A stretch of DNA of 64,000 nt from Asterias rubens (taxonomy: Eukaryota > Echinodermata > Asteroidea > Forcipulatida > Asteriidae), in NCBI RefSeq assembly GCF_902459465.1, contig NC_047063.1:7997343-8061342 (forward strand), written 5' to 3'. Under the pieces are notes generated by a model. It saw only the letters and a list, made by a program, of their open reading frames with translations, did not search any database and was not told the origin of the DNA. Both the position numbers and the translations under genes were made by a program. Below, one piece after another: positions 1-14,000 of the stretch. The first letter of the stretch is position 1; each line of letters begins with the position of its first letter.

Positions 1-330
1 CATGTAAAATATAAAATATCATATAATAAGGGAATTCTAAAGAAAATGTTTGTTAACCTTAACAATGTTACTTTTTTGATTGTTTTTTGTTGACCAGAAA
101 AAAACATTCCTTGTGGCTTTGTTCAAACAGACCCTTTATCAAACTTAACCCTGATTGACTTGTACCCTGTCCAGCAATACAGATTCTCATACAGAATAAA
201 GGGACCAGATTAATTCCCTCCAAGCCTCATTATGGTTTGACAGAATTGATTTGAATTGGAAGAATAAAAGATGGGCGCCAATATTGAAGCTCTACATCTC
301 ACCTTCGTCTTTAAATAAAAGTTTGGTTTT

Positions 331-646
331 AAATCACATGAAAAATGTTCATCGGGAGATCCATTTGGTTTTAAAAGATAAGGAATGTTAAAACATTTTG
401 GAATAATCGTTAAAACCTAGACAAAATCTCTTCACAAGCACTTCAACAAAAACAAGATGACCGCCATCAAGCTGTACACTGTTACCAACCTGACATTGGT
501 CTTAAATTTTATTGAAGCACAAATAAAATCTATTTTGCTTAAATCACATTTTTATGGGGAGATCTATTTGGTTTTAAAAGATAAGGAATTAAAAAAACTT
601 TTTGGAATATTATCATTTAAACCAAGATAAAATCTCTTTATATGCA
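331..646. repeat. Pair of diverged direct repeats downstream of MDM1
   Basis: Two copies of a roughly 105-bp block lie at about 331-436 and 541-646, 210 bp apart. Both contain AAATCACAT, GGGAGATC, TTTGGTTTTAAAAGATAAGG and AAAATCTCTT in the same order. No reading frame is conserved between them, so this looks like an old local duplication or paired repeat insertion. A minus-strand AATAAA (plus TTTATT, 508-513) lies between the copies and is a weak candidate poly(A) signal for MDM1. Confidence 0.6.
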
Positions 647-1074
647 TCTCGTTAAAAACCTTGAATTTCTTTCATAAAAAATTCCTTCATAAAAAATTTC
701 TATTACAATAAAGGGTTCATGGAATGTTAAAATCTTGTCACTCCGCCACATTGTATTTCAGTAACATCATAGCTACAAGAAAGTTAAGTAAGATTGACTA
801 AACTATCAAAGAGTTGTCAACCACTGGTTCTTCTCAGAACCCAACACTTCTCAACAAAGATATTTAAACATGGCGCTACCGTAAACCTCACAACTGTTAA
901 GGTTTGATTGAGATATTGTGCATCTACTGTGTCCGAACAAGTGACTCCCAAACAAACGATAGATCAAATATGATCTTTGTTAAATCACAAATGATGTACA
1001 CAAGACCACAGTCTTACTCGGATCATACTGACAACATCAAAAACTCTCTAGTAATGTAATGTTCACTGTGACCT

Positions 1075-1318
1075 GGGCCCAATTTTATAGAGCTGCTAAG
1101 CACCACAATTTGCTTTGCATGAAATTTTTTTCTTTGATAAAAACAGGATGACCAACCAAATTTCCATTTGTTGCATATTGCTTGTTACTGGTATTCAGCT
1201 GTTGTGGGCTTATCCTGAAATTCATGTGGAAATTTGGTTGGTAATCCTGTTTTCATCAAGGCCAAAATTTCATGCTAAGCATATTTTGTGTGCTTAGCAG
1301 CTCTATGAAATTGGGCCC
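1075..1318. mobile_element. Foldback MITE, GGGCCC-ended family
   Basis: The element starts GGGCCCAATTTTATAGAGCT and ends with the near-complement AGCTCTATGAAATTGGGCCC, so the 244 bp fold into a long hairpin. An internal GATTACC/GGTTGGT pair continues the arms. Related copies in this window lie near 6,001, 21,834, 36,781, 49,486 and 61,434. There is no coding capacity. Confidence 0.75.
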
Positions 1319-1349
1319 TGGTTTAAAGCTAGGTTTACCAGCATAAAGT

Positions 1350-1527
1350 CCAGTCCATACTTCCTGCGAATGCGAATGGAATCTTTACGTCACAGGGCTG
1401 TTTTCGCAGGGAATGTTTTGCAGGAGTTGGGCACTGCTCAACTTTTGCAAATTATTCATCGCGAATTTGTAACGTCAAATTTCATATTATTGCATCAGCA
1501 TTCGCAGGATGTATGGACCAGGCTGCA
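1350..1527. mobile_element. Foldback MITE, CTTCCTGCGAATGCG family
   Basis: The arms are CCATACTTCCTGCGAATGCG at the left and GCATTCGCAGGATGTATGG at the right. A better preserved relative lies at 42,733-42,920, and a degenerate one near 10,180-10,260. It is probably a non-autonomous DNA transposon in the 3' flank or 3' UTR of MDM1. Confidence 0.65.
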
Positions 1528-1738
1528 ACATACCGATATCATCAAAAACTCTCAATTTACAAATCTCACACTTCTACTCTGTGATTAACCCTCCATTGAC
1601 AGTATTCAAATTAATTTGGTTTTTACCTCCGACCCCTGCCCCCAGGGCAACCACTGTTCACTGCAACCTTTTTTAAAGCTAGGTTTAACATCATAATACT
1701 TTCTGCTTCCTGGATTCAAGTATCCAACTTCTTGAGAG

Positions 1739-2046
1739 TTACTTCTTGCCCCAGAAGTCGTCTCTCCTCTTACGCGCCCTCACTAGGACCTCAGAGGCAA
1801 GAGAGCTGCTGGATGCGATGGACATCGTCGATAACGATAACTCGTCGCTGTCTCTGACGGGAGACTTCCACTGTGGTGTCGTGGGATCGGCTTGGGGCAG
1901 GAGGGACGGGACGGTCCAGGCTTCGTTGTTTCTCCTACTGGTACCTTCCGTCTGAGCGTGGCTGGTCCCGGCTTCTTGTCTTGTCTGGGGGTGCGCAGTC
2001 ATCGGCCGACCGTACATGCTGCCAGAGTTAGGCCTGTTCAGTGGAC
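1739..2046 (-). CDS. MDM1: MDM1 exon 15 (C-terminus, stop)
   Basis: Acceptor TTTTATGTAG precedes GTCCACTG. The exon completes a Gly codon and encodes residues about 750-851. It ends VRARKRRDDFWGKK-stop, the near-invariant C-terminus of MDM1 proteins. A Ser-rich stretch (STMSIASSSSLASE) just before matches the family's pre-C-terminal region. Confidence 0.95.
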
Positions 2047-5000
2047 CTACATAAAATTAAAAGAATATCATGCTGCTTTATAATAATAATTTTACTTGTA
2101 ATATTTATATTTGACGGGCAAAATAGGGAGACCCCGAAATTGGGGCTACATAGCTCGGTTGATTGAGTGCCGGTGTCCTAGAAAAATCTGTCCCCTATAT
2201 GGGAAAATAACATGGGCTGATGTAGGATGATTCAAAAGAGGGTGCTATCAAAAAGAAGTTTGTACAAAGTTTGCCATATGGGGGCAGAATCTGCAGGTTG
2301 CAGGTTTAAGTCACGCTCTAGTAAAATGTTTGTTTGTTACCCCTGAGTGGAGAGAAGCACTTACAGGGAGACCAGTGTTAAGACTGGGACTTGAACCCAC
2401 ACTCTGCTGAACAGAAACACAAGAGCTTGAGCTTGGTGCTCTTATCCGCTCGGCCACGAAACCCCCCCCCCCAAAAAAAAAAAAAAAAGAAAAAAAAGCA
2501 TAACCTTAGCTCAGTCCAAAAAACTCTATATCCCTTACCTTTAGCCGTCAGACTCTTAACTGCATCAGGCCTCTTGTCACCACCCACAGCTTCTGAAGAC
2601 GTTGTAGCAGTCACTTCTTCATCACCACTCTCATCAGCCTCCTCTGCATTCCCTCCAGCACCCCTCAGGGGACCTGCCCATGTACGTGGAGGTTCAATCT
2701 TCTTGGGCATGACTGGCATGGTTGGACTGGTCTCAAAGTAGTTGTTGGAATGTCGTGTGAATGGAGGGGGCTTAGCTGTGTTATCTCGGAGGGGGAAGGG
2801 ATCCCTTGTTGTGATGCCCGCCGTGGGAGACCCCTGGAGATTGTTCAGTATCTGAGAAGAGGAATACAGGATGAAAGATTGAGGTTGGGCTTTAAGCAGT
2901 GTGTTGGAATGTTTTATAACTAAATGAAGTTACTTAAAGTATTACGAGCTTGGCTGCTTCACCTGCTTGTATATATACAAAAAGGGGGCAATACTTGTGC
3001 CAGCAAAAATAATAAGGTACTTAACTTGTAGGAATATACTAATAGGCTTGCAGCTGCATTGTACCTATTAGCTGTGTACTACTGCCAAATAGCACACCAC
3101 AGCAACAAGAGTATTAGAAAAAGTAATGTGAAATAAGAGTCGAATGGAATACGATAGTTGGTTGTAAAAGCGATTACTGTTTTAATGGACAATATACATA
3201 CAACTGGTAGGTTGGTTTGCTGTGCCTGCTCAGTGGTAGAAATACCAAGTGCGAGAGTGAGTGCGTGTGCAGTCGAGCTTTATATACCCGGGTTGGAGAA
3301 ACGCACATGGCGTGACGTAATGAAAATAATGTTTGAGGGCCGCCTAGACGTATTTTATGGGACAAAGGAAAATACTGTAAGGGCTGCTACAGGTTAACCT
3401 TTTAAGCATAATCAAGTAGTTTTTAAAATATGTTTCCAAATTGCCTTAACTGGTAAATGAAGCCAACAGAAACAAAAACCCTGACGCTGACAGTTACAAA
3501 ATTATATATACAAAAATTAACAATACCAAGGATAAAGACAAAGCAGTTATGGTAAAGTATACTGCTCAAGAACACAAGTGACATGACTGGGATTTGAACT
3601 CACACTCTGCTGATCAGAAACACCAGAGCTTGAATCCAGTGCTCTTAACCACTCGGCAACGACACTACTACATGTAAGCTCCCTATATGCAGCAAATTGT
3701 ACTTTGTCAAAGACATTTGGTCACCTTTGTACTTTGCAAAATGTCTAAGCACATTTTTAAAGTGCTTGCAACATTATAGAGTACCCTGTTTTGATCAGTT
3801 TACATTTATGTTTTTACAAATGTTTTTGGAAATTGAAACAATAACATGTTTTCAGCTGTGTTTTGCATATCATGTTATCTTTTGACTTGGAAAGAAAGTC
3901 ATTTCAACTTGATCTATCATTTTAGTTTGTATCAAGTGTACAGTTAAGTGTAGGTTCGATAAAATAATCTACTTTTATCAGTATAGTGATGTCACAGAAA
4001 CAGTTTAATTCTTTTGAAGCTTACCCTTGTTTTCATGTCAACTTGAGGTGGAGGTGTGGTGACCCTTGGAGTAACTGAACGTTCATCGTCAGAATCTTCG
4101 TCGCTATCGTAGGCAAACCCTCGAGTGATTTCAGAAGGGATTATGTTTCTTCTGTGGTCTATAATAAAAAACAAACATTTCTCTCTTATTAAGAGGATCA
4201 CATTACACAAAATCCTCATAGGTTAATCTGTCTAAATCAAAATTATTTCATTTTATCTCAGCATTCAAAAGAAGGATTGAATTTTGTGGCGGTAACTCTT
4301 GGGCTGCATCTTGTAGACTTAGATCACAAGGATCTTTCACAGGATCCTCGCTGCGCAAAACCCTATAAATTCTACTTGAGCCTTTCTGAAAGGCTAAATT
4401 CTAGTCTTGTGAAAACAACTCTAGTCAAGTAAAAACATGTGAATGTTCCCTCCAAATTTGAGCCCAGATATCCTACATGACTTTGAGTCCAAGATACAAA
4501 GTGTTTTTTTGTTTGTTTTGTTTTTTGGTTAAATCTAATACGATTTCAGGCAGCCAGTGACTCAAATAATGTAAAGTCTGTCCCAAGCCAACATGGCTCA
4601 TCAGGCTGATGTTTATATCAGGTTTCCTTGGAAAAAAAACACTTGACAATATTTCTATTCCCCTGGACAGGATGCCAGTCCATTGCAGGTTACTCCCCGT
4701 CTCTTGACGATACCCATTTCTACTGGTTGGTGAGAAGCAATTATGATAAAGTACCTTACTCCAGGACTCAAGTGTCACGAGTGACCAGGCCAGGATTCGA
4801 ACCCACATTCTGTAAATTACAGAACTTGAAGCCAATGCCCTAGACTGCTCGGCCACAGTACCCCGCAGTGATTAAAGGGTAATGTTGTCAAACACTGACC
4901 CTAACACTAGCTTTAAACTGCAAAGAAAATTGTTGTCAAAAACTCTATTATTAGACAAACCTTGTCGGGTTGTTTTCTTCAATGGATCCACAGCTTGGTG

Positions 5001-8000
5001 TTGGTGTGTGGTTACAGGTAAAGGTCCGTCCGGTATCGCTGAACTTCGCTTTGATTGAGGTGATGTTAAGATGGCTCCTCCTGTTGCATTAACAAATAAT
5101 AGTAATGGGTTTTTATATAGTGCATTATCTACGGGCATCTTAAAGCGCTTATCATTTACTTCTAGACAGGTTTTTTGGAAGTGTTTGAAACACAGAGACA
5201 AACCCCCCTTCTCTTATTGATTCTAAGTGAACAGGTATCTTTTGAATGTATTACGAAACACGAGATCAACGGCTTTACCTCCAATCCGAATGATGAAGAA
5301 AAAGGGTTAAGTGTCTCGCTTAAGGACACAATTGTCAAGACCGGGACTCCCCCCTCCCCCCCCACATTCTACTGATTAGAAACATCAGAGTTTGAGTCTG
5401 GTGCTCTGAACCGCTAGGCCACATGACACCACAAGTTTGCTTTTTCCAATGAACCAATTCTTGCAAATAAGAGGAAAGAAACGTTACCTGTGGCTGGAGT
5501 GGTGCGGTCCAGATGATGCCTTTTTGACACCCCCTCATCTCGCAACCTCGGTGTGGGTAGCCTCCCCTGTTCCTCAATGAGGTCAACCTCGTCCGAGCTT
5601 GGGGTCACTGAGCCCTTGTAGCCCTCTGGGGTTGGAATACTGCCAATGCTACTTGGATGAAAAGATGAGATTGTAGTAAATTTGTAGTAACATTACTGAC
5701 TGGCGAGCGTCTATATTAAAACTTAATGAACAAATTTATGATAAAGAATTCAAACTGCCTCAAACTGCTATTGATAACAACGAGACTTTACCTTGATTCA
5801 TCGTCAACCGCTGGTTGGGATTCTTTGTTGTCATTTCTCCCATTTAATGGCCAAGCTAAACGTCTCCTGACTGGTGGGGAATCCCCTGGTTGACTCACAG
5901 GCTGTGGTTTGTCATTAGGTTTCCTGTGGAAATGAAATTCATTTGTTGAGTGTCTCAATGTACAATGTTTACCATCAACGAGACTGATACAATGATCAGA
6001 GTCCAATTTCATGGCTCTGTTTACTGTCGAGTTCTGCCCTGACGATCACCATTCTCAGCTTACAAGCAAGCGCCGTACAACTGCGCTAGCTGCGTAAGTG
6101 TCTTGTAACGTTCAGTATGAAAAAGCCAAAATTCCCTGTTAACCCATCCATTACGCTTGACGTAAGCGCAGAATTCCCTGCTTCCATAGGGTGCCAATTC
6201 TTTGCTTACGGTAAGCAGAGCCAAATTGGGCCATGTTCCCAACATCCTGTAGACTTGTGTCAATCCCTCCAAATTCCAGCTCCGACTACCTACCTGACTT
6301 TGAGTCCAGTGTCAACAGAGGGCGCCGATAATGAACTGACTGTACTCGTCGTCGTACTGCTTTCATCCCAGAGTCTGGCCTGATTGGCTAAGATTTGAGC
6401 CACGTGTTCTCGAGAGAAGTGGGTACCTTGTGCTCTCTTACGATAGTCCTCAGCCTTTTGACGAAGCTCTAAGACCTAGGGAAGAAAACACAGAACTATC
6501 AGCAAGGGAGAAAGGTGCCAGCTTATATAGCATTTTACAATAACCGACTCAATGTGCTTTACACTACGGCCCTTGTCATTGGGCCAATAACATTCCTTAA
6601 TCTTTCTGAGCTCCCTGGGGAGTATACAACCCCAGGCAACTGTGACGCTCAGAAGGCTATTCATACACAAAAATAAACATCTACCCTCGCAGGTACCGAT
6701 TTATACCCCTGGGTGAAGAGAACAATTATAGTAAAGCATCTAACTCAGGTACACAAGTGTCACGACTGGGATTCGAACCCACACTCCTATGGCTAAACCA
6801 CCAGAACTTGAATTCGATGCTCTTAAACACTCGGCCATGACACCCTACAGATACACTTATGATATTCAAACTGCATATGTCACAAAGTCGACAATACCCA
6901 AGATAAGTAGGATTTGAAACTTTGCATGCTGGAATTACGATATGGAAAGGTTTGTGGTAACACCATGTAATGACTATCTCTAATGAGTTGGGGTGGTTCT
7001 GAAAAGAACCGTGTGAATCAACTCGCTGTTTAAATCAGTGTGCTCCGATCAGCTTTCTCGAGACGAAGATCAGAGCATACTGATCGAAACGTCGAGTTGA
7101 AACCAACGGTTCTTTTCAGAACCACCCCAACTCATCAGAGATAGTCATTACATGGTGTTACCACAAACCTTTCCAGATAATACTTAAGATACTGACCTCA
7201 GCAAACCAGTTTGGTCTAGAGTCCCTCGTCTCTTTTGGTTGTTTATCCAGTGAGTTATCATCTTTGGGTGCAACGTGAGGGGGGTTAGCACCCTTCCATA
7301 TACCATTTTCATAACGATATAATTCTGGCTCGTGGAAGTTTGATGCATACTCTGACTTCCATCTCCTGAAAAGAAATGTTGTGAAAATGATCAAATGTGA
7401 TGCGATCAAGCAAAAAGAGTCGATTGACAACTCTGTGTCATTTGATTTTGATTTATCATTTGAAAATAATTCTGTTAGTAGCCTATGTTGTTACCACTTT
7501 ATATCATCTCAGCTCCCTGGGGAGTATACAGCCAGTGCAACAAACATGTGCTACTAAGCTAAATCAATCGCAAGAACCATCTAAGGTAGCTAATTACCCC
7601 TTGGTGGAGAGAAGCAATTACAGGTAGTGTTCAATTAGCTTCCCTGTGTTGACCCTGCGGTGTTCATTCAGGTGAGCCTCTGACAAGAGCTAACCACACA
7701 ATCACTTGCCCTCTCGTGGTGATGTCATGCACCTCGGGCCATTCCCAAGTGATCCGTTCCACAAGCAGGGCACTGGGGCTGACCGGGGTGAGCCCCTAGA
7801 ATGAAGTCAAAGCTATTTGAACGTAACGGGGGCAGACAGGGACACAAGTGTCATGACCAGGACTCAAGCCCACACTTTGCTGAACAGAAACCCCAGAGCT
7901 CGAGTTCCATGCTCTTATCCAGCTCGGCCACTATTATCAAACGTGGACCTCCCCTTTAAGGGAAAATGCTGCAAGAATCAACAGATGGATAGAAGGAGGC

Positions 8001-11000
8001 GTCATCGGCCGCCATATTTGATGAATTGTGCAAGCGTGAAGAGCAACCATTTACTGAGAGTCATACGCAGCTCAGAAACACACGTGCACTTTTCCATTGT
8101 TTGACGCATATTGCAACCCATCTATCCTCACCTGATAGTTGTGGAATGTGGGAAGAATGGTTTAGTTGGATTCTCAGCTGATTTCAGTAATCGGAGATCA
8201 TCGTGGGCATACACTGATGGAACCCCAGCTGGTCTCATCTTGTCTGGGGTTAAACTGGAACGTTTAGACTTCTTGCTCTGTGGAATCATAACGACAAGAG
8301 ATACTTGAGTTTGACTTTGGTAATCACTGACAGCAGTCAGCAATCAATAAATCAATAAATCAATCAATCAATCAATCAATAAATCATTTTATAAAGCACC
8401 TAAATCAAAGGTTTGCTTAATAGCAGAGGCACAGAAGAAATAAATAGGTCATTGATGGTAGGCCTCCTGAAACAAGTGGGCTTTCAGAAGTGTCTTAAAT
8501 GTGTGAAAGGATGTTGTGTCCCCGAGACGAAAATTATTTTCGCGACATTGTTTTACTTGTTTCTCACTACAGTACCTCAGCAAGTAATATTTTAAGGGAA
8601 GCTTACCACCATCATTATCTTCAGTGTTTAATGTAAATCTGTGGATGTTTGTGTCGTACAAAAGGTAGCAAATCTCTTTAAAGAATTGACGAGCAGACCT
8701 CACCTTTGTTTTCAGTCGGTACTTGGCTTTAATCTCTCTCTCAGCATTGTCCATTAGCTGCTGTTGGTGTGTGGATACCGGCTGCTTCCCCGGTGACCAT
8801 GACTTAAACTTCATTTTATATTCACTCTGACGGGGAACCTTGTCAGGGATGAATGGCGCCACATTGGCATTGGATTTATGAATCATCTGAAAGTTAAAAA
8901 AGATGTTTCAAAATCTTATTTTATACAAATAATTCTCAAAGAATAATCAGCCGTTTGCGAGTAAGATTTTGATTAACATCTAGCACAATGACTTGATTGG
9001 TTACAAGTGAACACTCAAATTGGATGTCTCATAATGTTGCTACATCACTTGGTTCAGAGCAAGACTTCTTATTTACAAGTAGCAACCCCTGGATTGGCAA
9101 AGCCGGGTACAATTATACAATGCAAATTGAACACTTGTTGTCAGCAGCAATAGTACTGGTTTTATGTACCTGCGATGGTATTGGGCAAGTTTAATGGTAG
9201 CAAACCTGCTTAGGCGCACGGTCCATTTAGGGCCGGTTCGGCAACCATAACACGATTGTCAAACGATTACAGTAGCAAACGATTCAGCAGCGGTTGTGAG
9301 ACGATCGGGGGATATGTTCTTCAAACGCTTCAGTGCGCTGAGCTTGTCTGGTCGTCCGGAGTCCGAACAAAGGGGCTATAATCGGATTACTGTCCATTGT
9401 GTTGGGGTTATAGAATTGACTGTTGGGTTGTGGACTATGAAAATGAATTTAAAAACTAAATTGTTCTAACGCTTTATTTTTGCGCTGTGTTTTTTCCATT
9501 TCTAAAATACTCGTCAAAAGATACCACACATACTTTTTTTAATCGTGAAAAACGATGAAGTATAACCTGACATTCTACTTTACCTCTTGTTGTCATGTCG
9601 AAAATGTTTGTCTAGCATTTAAAATTAATGCCCAATGTCATTTAGAAGCGGAGATAATTGGAAATATCTGTTTTATGGCGGCCATTTTGGAAAATGGCCG
9701 CCATGTATTTTTTTGTCAGGTTTAACTTTACAAAATGCGTTTCACTTGATTCCTAGTCAGTGAAAATGTATGTTTAGCACTTACAATTTAAGCCCTTAGT
9801 CATTTAGAAGCGAAGCTATTGGGAACAATTCGGGTTTTGGCGGCCATTTAAAAAAAAATGACCGCCATGACACTTTCCCCCATTCGGATTGCTTAAGAGT
9901 TTTGATATGTTATAGAGGACAAAATTCTGAGTATGAAACAGTTTACAGACTTGATGTTGCAATTTGTCCGAGGTCATATCAAATAATGCCTGGACTATAT
10001 AGTTTGCGAAACAAAATGCAACACGCGGCTGCTGACGTGAACGGATATGGTTATCGTATCCGTATCTGTATCTGTATCCGTACGCTTGCGAAACCTCTCT
10101 AAATAATTTGTAGTCGCGACTTTAACACTAATAAAGCACACTAGTCGCTACGGCCTACTTTTGCACAAGTAAAAAGCATGGTTATTCTGCGAATGCAAAT
10201 CAAATTTTTAAGTCACTGTGTTCGCAGTAAAAGTTTCGCAGAAGTTGAGCACAATTAGTCAACTGATACAAATTTGTTTATGCGAGTTGTGACGCTCAAT
10301 AACACATTCCCTGCTAAGCTGTTAAATATGCTTAGCGTAAGCACAATTCCCTGATTATACGTAAGCGCTGCGATTCTTTCCTTTAAAAGCCATTGGAACA
10401 GGACTAAACTAATAGCCTTTTAAACACAAAAAGCTGCTAAACGCTGTGTCATGGCATGTGTTTAAAATAAATCCGTAATTCTCGACAACGAGAATTGATA
10501 ATATTGTTTTAATGTTTTCTCGAAAAGTGAAGCATTTCATGGAATAATATTTCAAGAGAAGTCTTTCACCACTACCTTCTGTAAACCCTAAAAGTTATTT
10601 GTAAATATGTGATTTTTTTCTTCTTTTTTCTGTGCCGAAAGTGTATAATGGCTTTAGTTGATGCACTCAAATTAAGTCTCACCGAAGCGAACATGATTTT
10701 GCTGCTAGTTTGAGTTTTCTTGTTCATTTATGTGCAACGAATTTCAACTTCTTTGCATTCAAATTAAAGATGAGTTATGGCTTCACAAGTTAACTGGGAA
10801 TTATAGCTCATTTACTAGCACATACATGTAGTCCTCCTTTGTAAGAGGTGTTTCCATGTACACATGTACTGTACATTATAATTTTACAATTTGCACCATT
10901 TTTTTTTCTTCATTGAAATAACTGTTCCTTTTGCATTGTTTCCCTAAAAGTTAAAGCCTGTATCCAACTAAATATTTTGCTTTAGTCTTGAGATTGTGTT

Positions 11001-14000
11001 GTTGTCTCTGTTTCTGAATGTCCTGAACATGTCAAATTAGAAGTTTTAACTTTTAGTTTTGAATGTTTCGAATTTGTTTATAGGCAGCAACTAATGAGTA
11101 TAAGCACATAACATAGAATTTGAATTTGAATGCAAACAATGCATTTGGAAAATGTTTGCCCATTAATGAAATTGAATGGTTGACCAGCTCTTGCTGCTGG
11201 CTTTAACGAAATTGAATGAGTCTTGCAGCCTGATGAAGTTTAATGCTTTTATTTGACCAGTGAATGCTTAACTTTTGAAATCGAATAACTAGTTTTGACT
11301 TTTGAATGTTGATTCAAAGTGCATTCATGATCAAAACAAAAATCTATGAGTCAATGGATTTTTGTTGAAATTGACCGAAAAAACCTATATTAGAAAGTTT
11401 GGGTCTGCACAATGTTTTTCTTCTTCTTATTCCTTATTTGGCCATTAAACAATTACAAACACAAGCATACAGTATGTAAAATAAATAATATAAATACACA
11501 AGTGAATACAAAGCAGGACAAACAGTAAGGGCACAAGAAATACAACCCTAATGTGATGGCCATGATCAAGAAAAGTGTATTCATAAATACTCCATACAGT
11601 TTTGCTATTCCTATTGGTGAAGAGCGCGTCACGTGGGTGTGTATAAACCCTTGTTAATGACCAGTAAAAAGTGTTGAAACATGGGCATGACACGCGAGCT
11701 CGCACCTGTGCTTATATAATACAGTTTCTTCATTCCTATTGGTCAAGAGAAACGGCCGGGACAGTTGTGCCACATCGACGCGCATAGCATTCCCTTATAA
11801 GGAGTTGTTTAACCGAGGGCGGCGGAGGGCTTTACCATTTCATAGCTGGAGGGGTGTCGTGTTGAAAGAAATCATCGAACAATTATAAGTGTTCATGTTT
11901 TTTTACCAAAAAGGTATTTATGAATGGGAATCAAAGTGTGTTGAATCGGTTTTCAAATAGTGGTTTAAACCCGCCGAGGCCTGGTTCTTGGTAATTTTGT
12001 CTCGGTAAAATTATTAAGTACCAGGCCTCGTTGGGTTTTTACCACTGGTTGAAAACCTCTTCACCACACATTGATTTCCTTAATTAAACACTGGAGCTCG
12101 AAAGCCTGTTAATCCAGGCACTTAGGGAGGCACACACACACTATTATATAAAATACTCTCCTTTAGGGAAAAACAATGTGTAATTAAAAATAAATACAAA
12201 CTAGACATATTTGCATTTGTGCACAAATGCATGGCTGTTTCTTTAATAACATTTTAAATTTGTCAACTGAATTTGAAATGTATTTTTTTTTCACAGCAGT
12301 TATGACCAATCCGGTCTATTTAAAAAATAATTTGGATTATACCATGTTCAGATAGCAATTGATGTGTTACAGGTGCAAAAATGGAAAAAAAATCTTTTAA
12401 AAAATCATGTGATGACGTCATCATGACGTCATTTTACAATTCACGAGGACTTGCCAATATCTAACAATCTACGAAGTTTCAGCATAATCGTGTCGTTACT
12501 TCGAGAGTTATACGACTTCAAAAAGTGCACCTTTAATGCCGCGTCACGTGACCCCCGATGACGTCATTGAATTTGAATGCAAACAATGCATTTGGAAAAT
12601 GTTTTCCAATTAATGAAATTGAATGGTTGACCAGCTCTTGCTGCTGGCTTAACAAAAATTTAATTGAATTGGTGGAGAGCGCGTCACGTGGGTGTGTATA
12701 AACCTTTGTTTAATGACCAGTAAAAAGTGTTGAAACATGGGCGTTACACGCGAGCTCGCACCTGTGCTTATACAAGGCAGTTTCTTCATTCCTATTGGTC
12801 AAGAGCAACGGCCGGGACAGTTGTGCCACATCACGCGATACGCGCGACGCGCACAGCATTCCCTTATAAAGAGTTGTTTAACCGAGGGCGGCGGAGGGCC
12901 TTACCATTTTTGTATAGCTGGAGGGCTGTTGTGTTGAAAGAAATCATTTAACAATTATAATGTTTGCATTTATTTTACCTTTGACCAAAAGTGTTAATAT
13001 TTGTTTACCAAAAAGGTATTTATGAATGAGAATCAAAGTGTGTATAAGAGGCCTGGTCCTTGGTAATTTACCTCGACTTCGTCTCGGTAAGATCATCAAG
13101 AAACATACCTCGTTGGGATTAAACCAATAATTAAACACTGGAGCTCGAAAGCCTGTTAATCCAGTCACATAGGGAGGCACACACACTATTATATAAAATA
13201 CTCTCTTAGGCAATTTTTTATTTTTTTTTTTAAGTAAAAATAAATAGAAACTAGACATAATTGCGTATGTGCACAAATGCATAGATGTTTTTTTAATAAC
13301 AATTTAAATTTTTCAACTGAATTTGTAATTTATTTGGTTATTTTTTCATAGCAGTTATGACCAATCCGGGCTAATTAAAAAAATAATTTGGATTATACCA
13401 TGTTCAGATAGCAATTGATGTGTTAAAGGCGCAAAAATGGAAAAAATCTTTAAGAAAAACCATGTGATGACGTCATCATTACGTCATTTTACAGTTAACG
13501 AGAACTTGCCAATATCAAACAATGCACGAATTGTCAACATAATCGCGTCATTACTTTGAGAGTTACACGACTTCAAAAAGTGCACCTTTAATGTCGCGTC
13601 ACGTGACCCCCGATGACGTCATTTAAAGTGATTACAACAAATTTCACCACAGACAACTACAAAAAGTAAATTTTGAAGAGTTTTCAACCTGCCGCTAGAG
13701 GGCGCTGTTGCAATTTGTGACGTCATCAATATTTTGTTTGAACTGTCCACCCTTGCTAGACACTTACGTCCTGGAAAGCAACTTCATAACTTTTACCACT
13801 TTTGAGTTACAGGGCACTTACGTTTTTGGCCCGTTTCGACCGGAAGTAGATGTCATGTTAGGTCAACCACACAAAAAAAAAAATGAAGACCTAATTTTCC
13901 CCTACCCAATCCCGCAAACAGAAACCTACGGTCCGTTTTGGCTGATTTGATATAGATTTTCAAACATTTAACATAAAACACAATTAAGAAGACGTCATGT

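Noticed and set aside
4473..4856. 127-codon frame on minus in MDM1 intron 12
   Set aside because: It is read through a tRNA-derived SINE and flanking intron; no conserved domain.
6990..7110. Possible hammerhead ribozyme (CTGATGAG and CGAAACGTC words)
   Set aside because: The words are present, but stem II and the correct order CTGATGA-stem-GAAA are missing. The arms instead form one long MITE hairpin.
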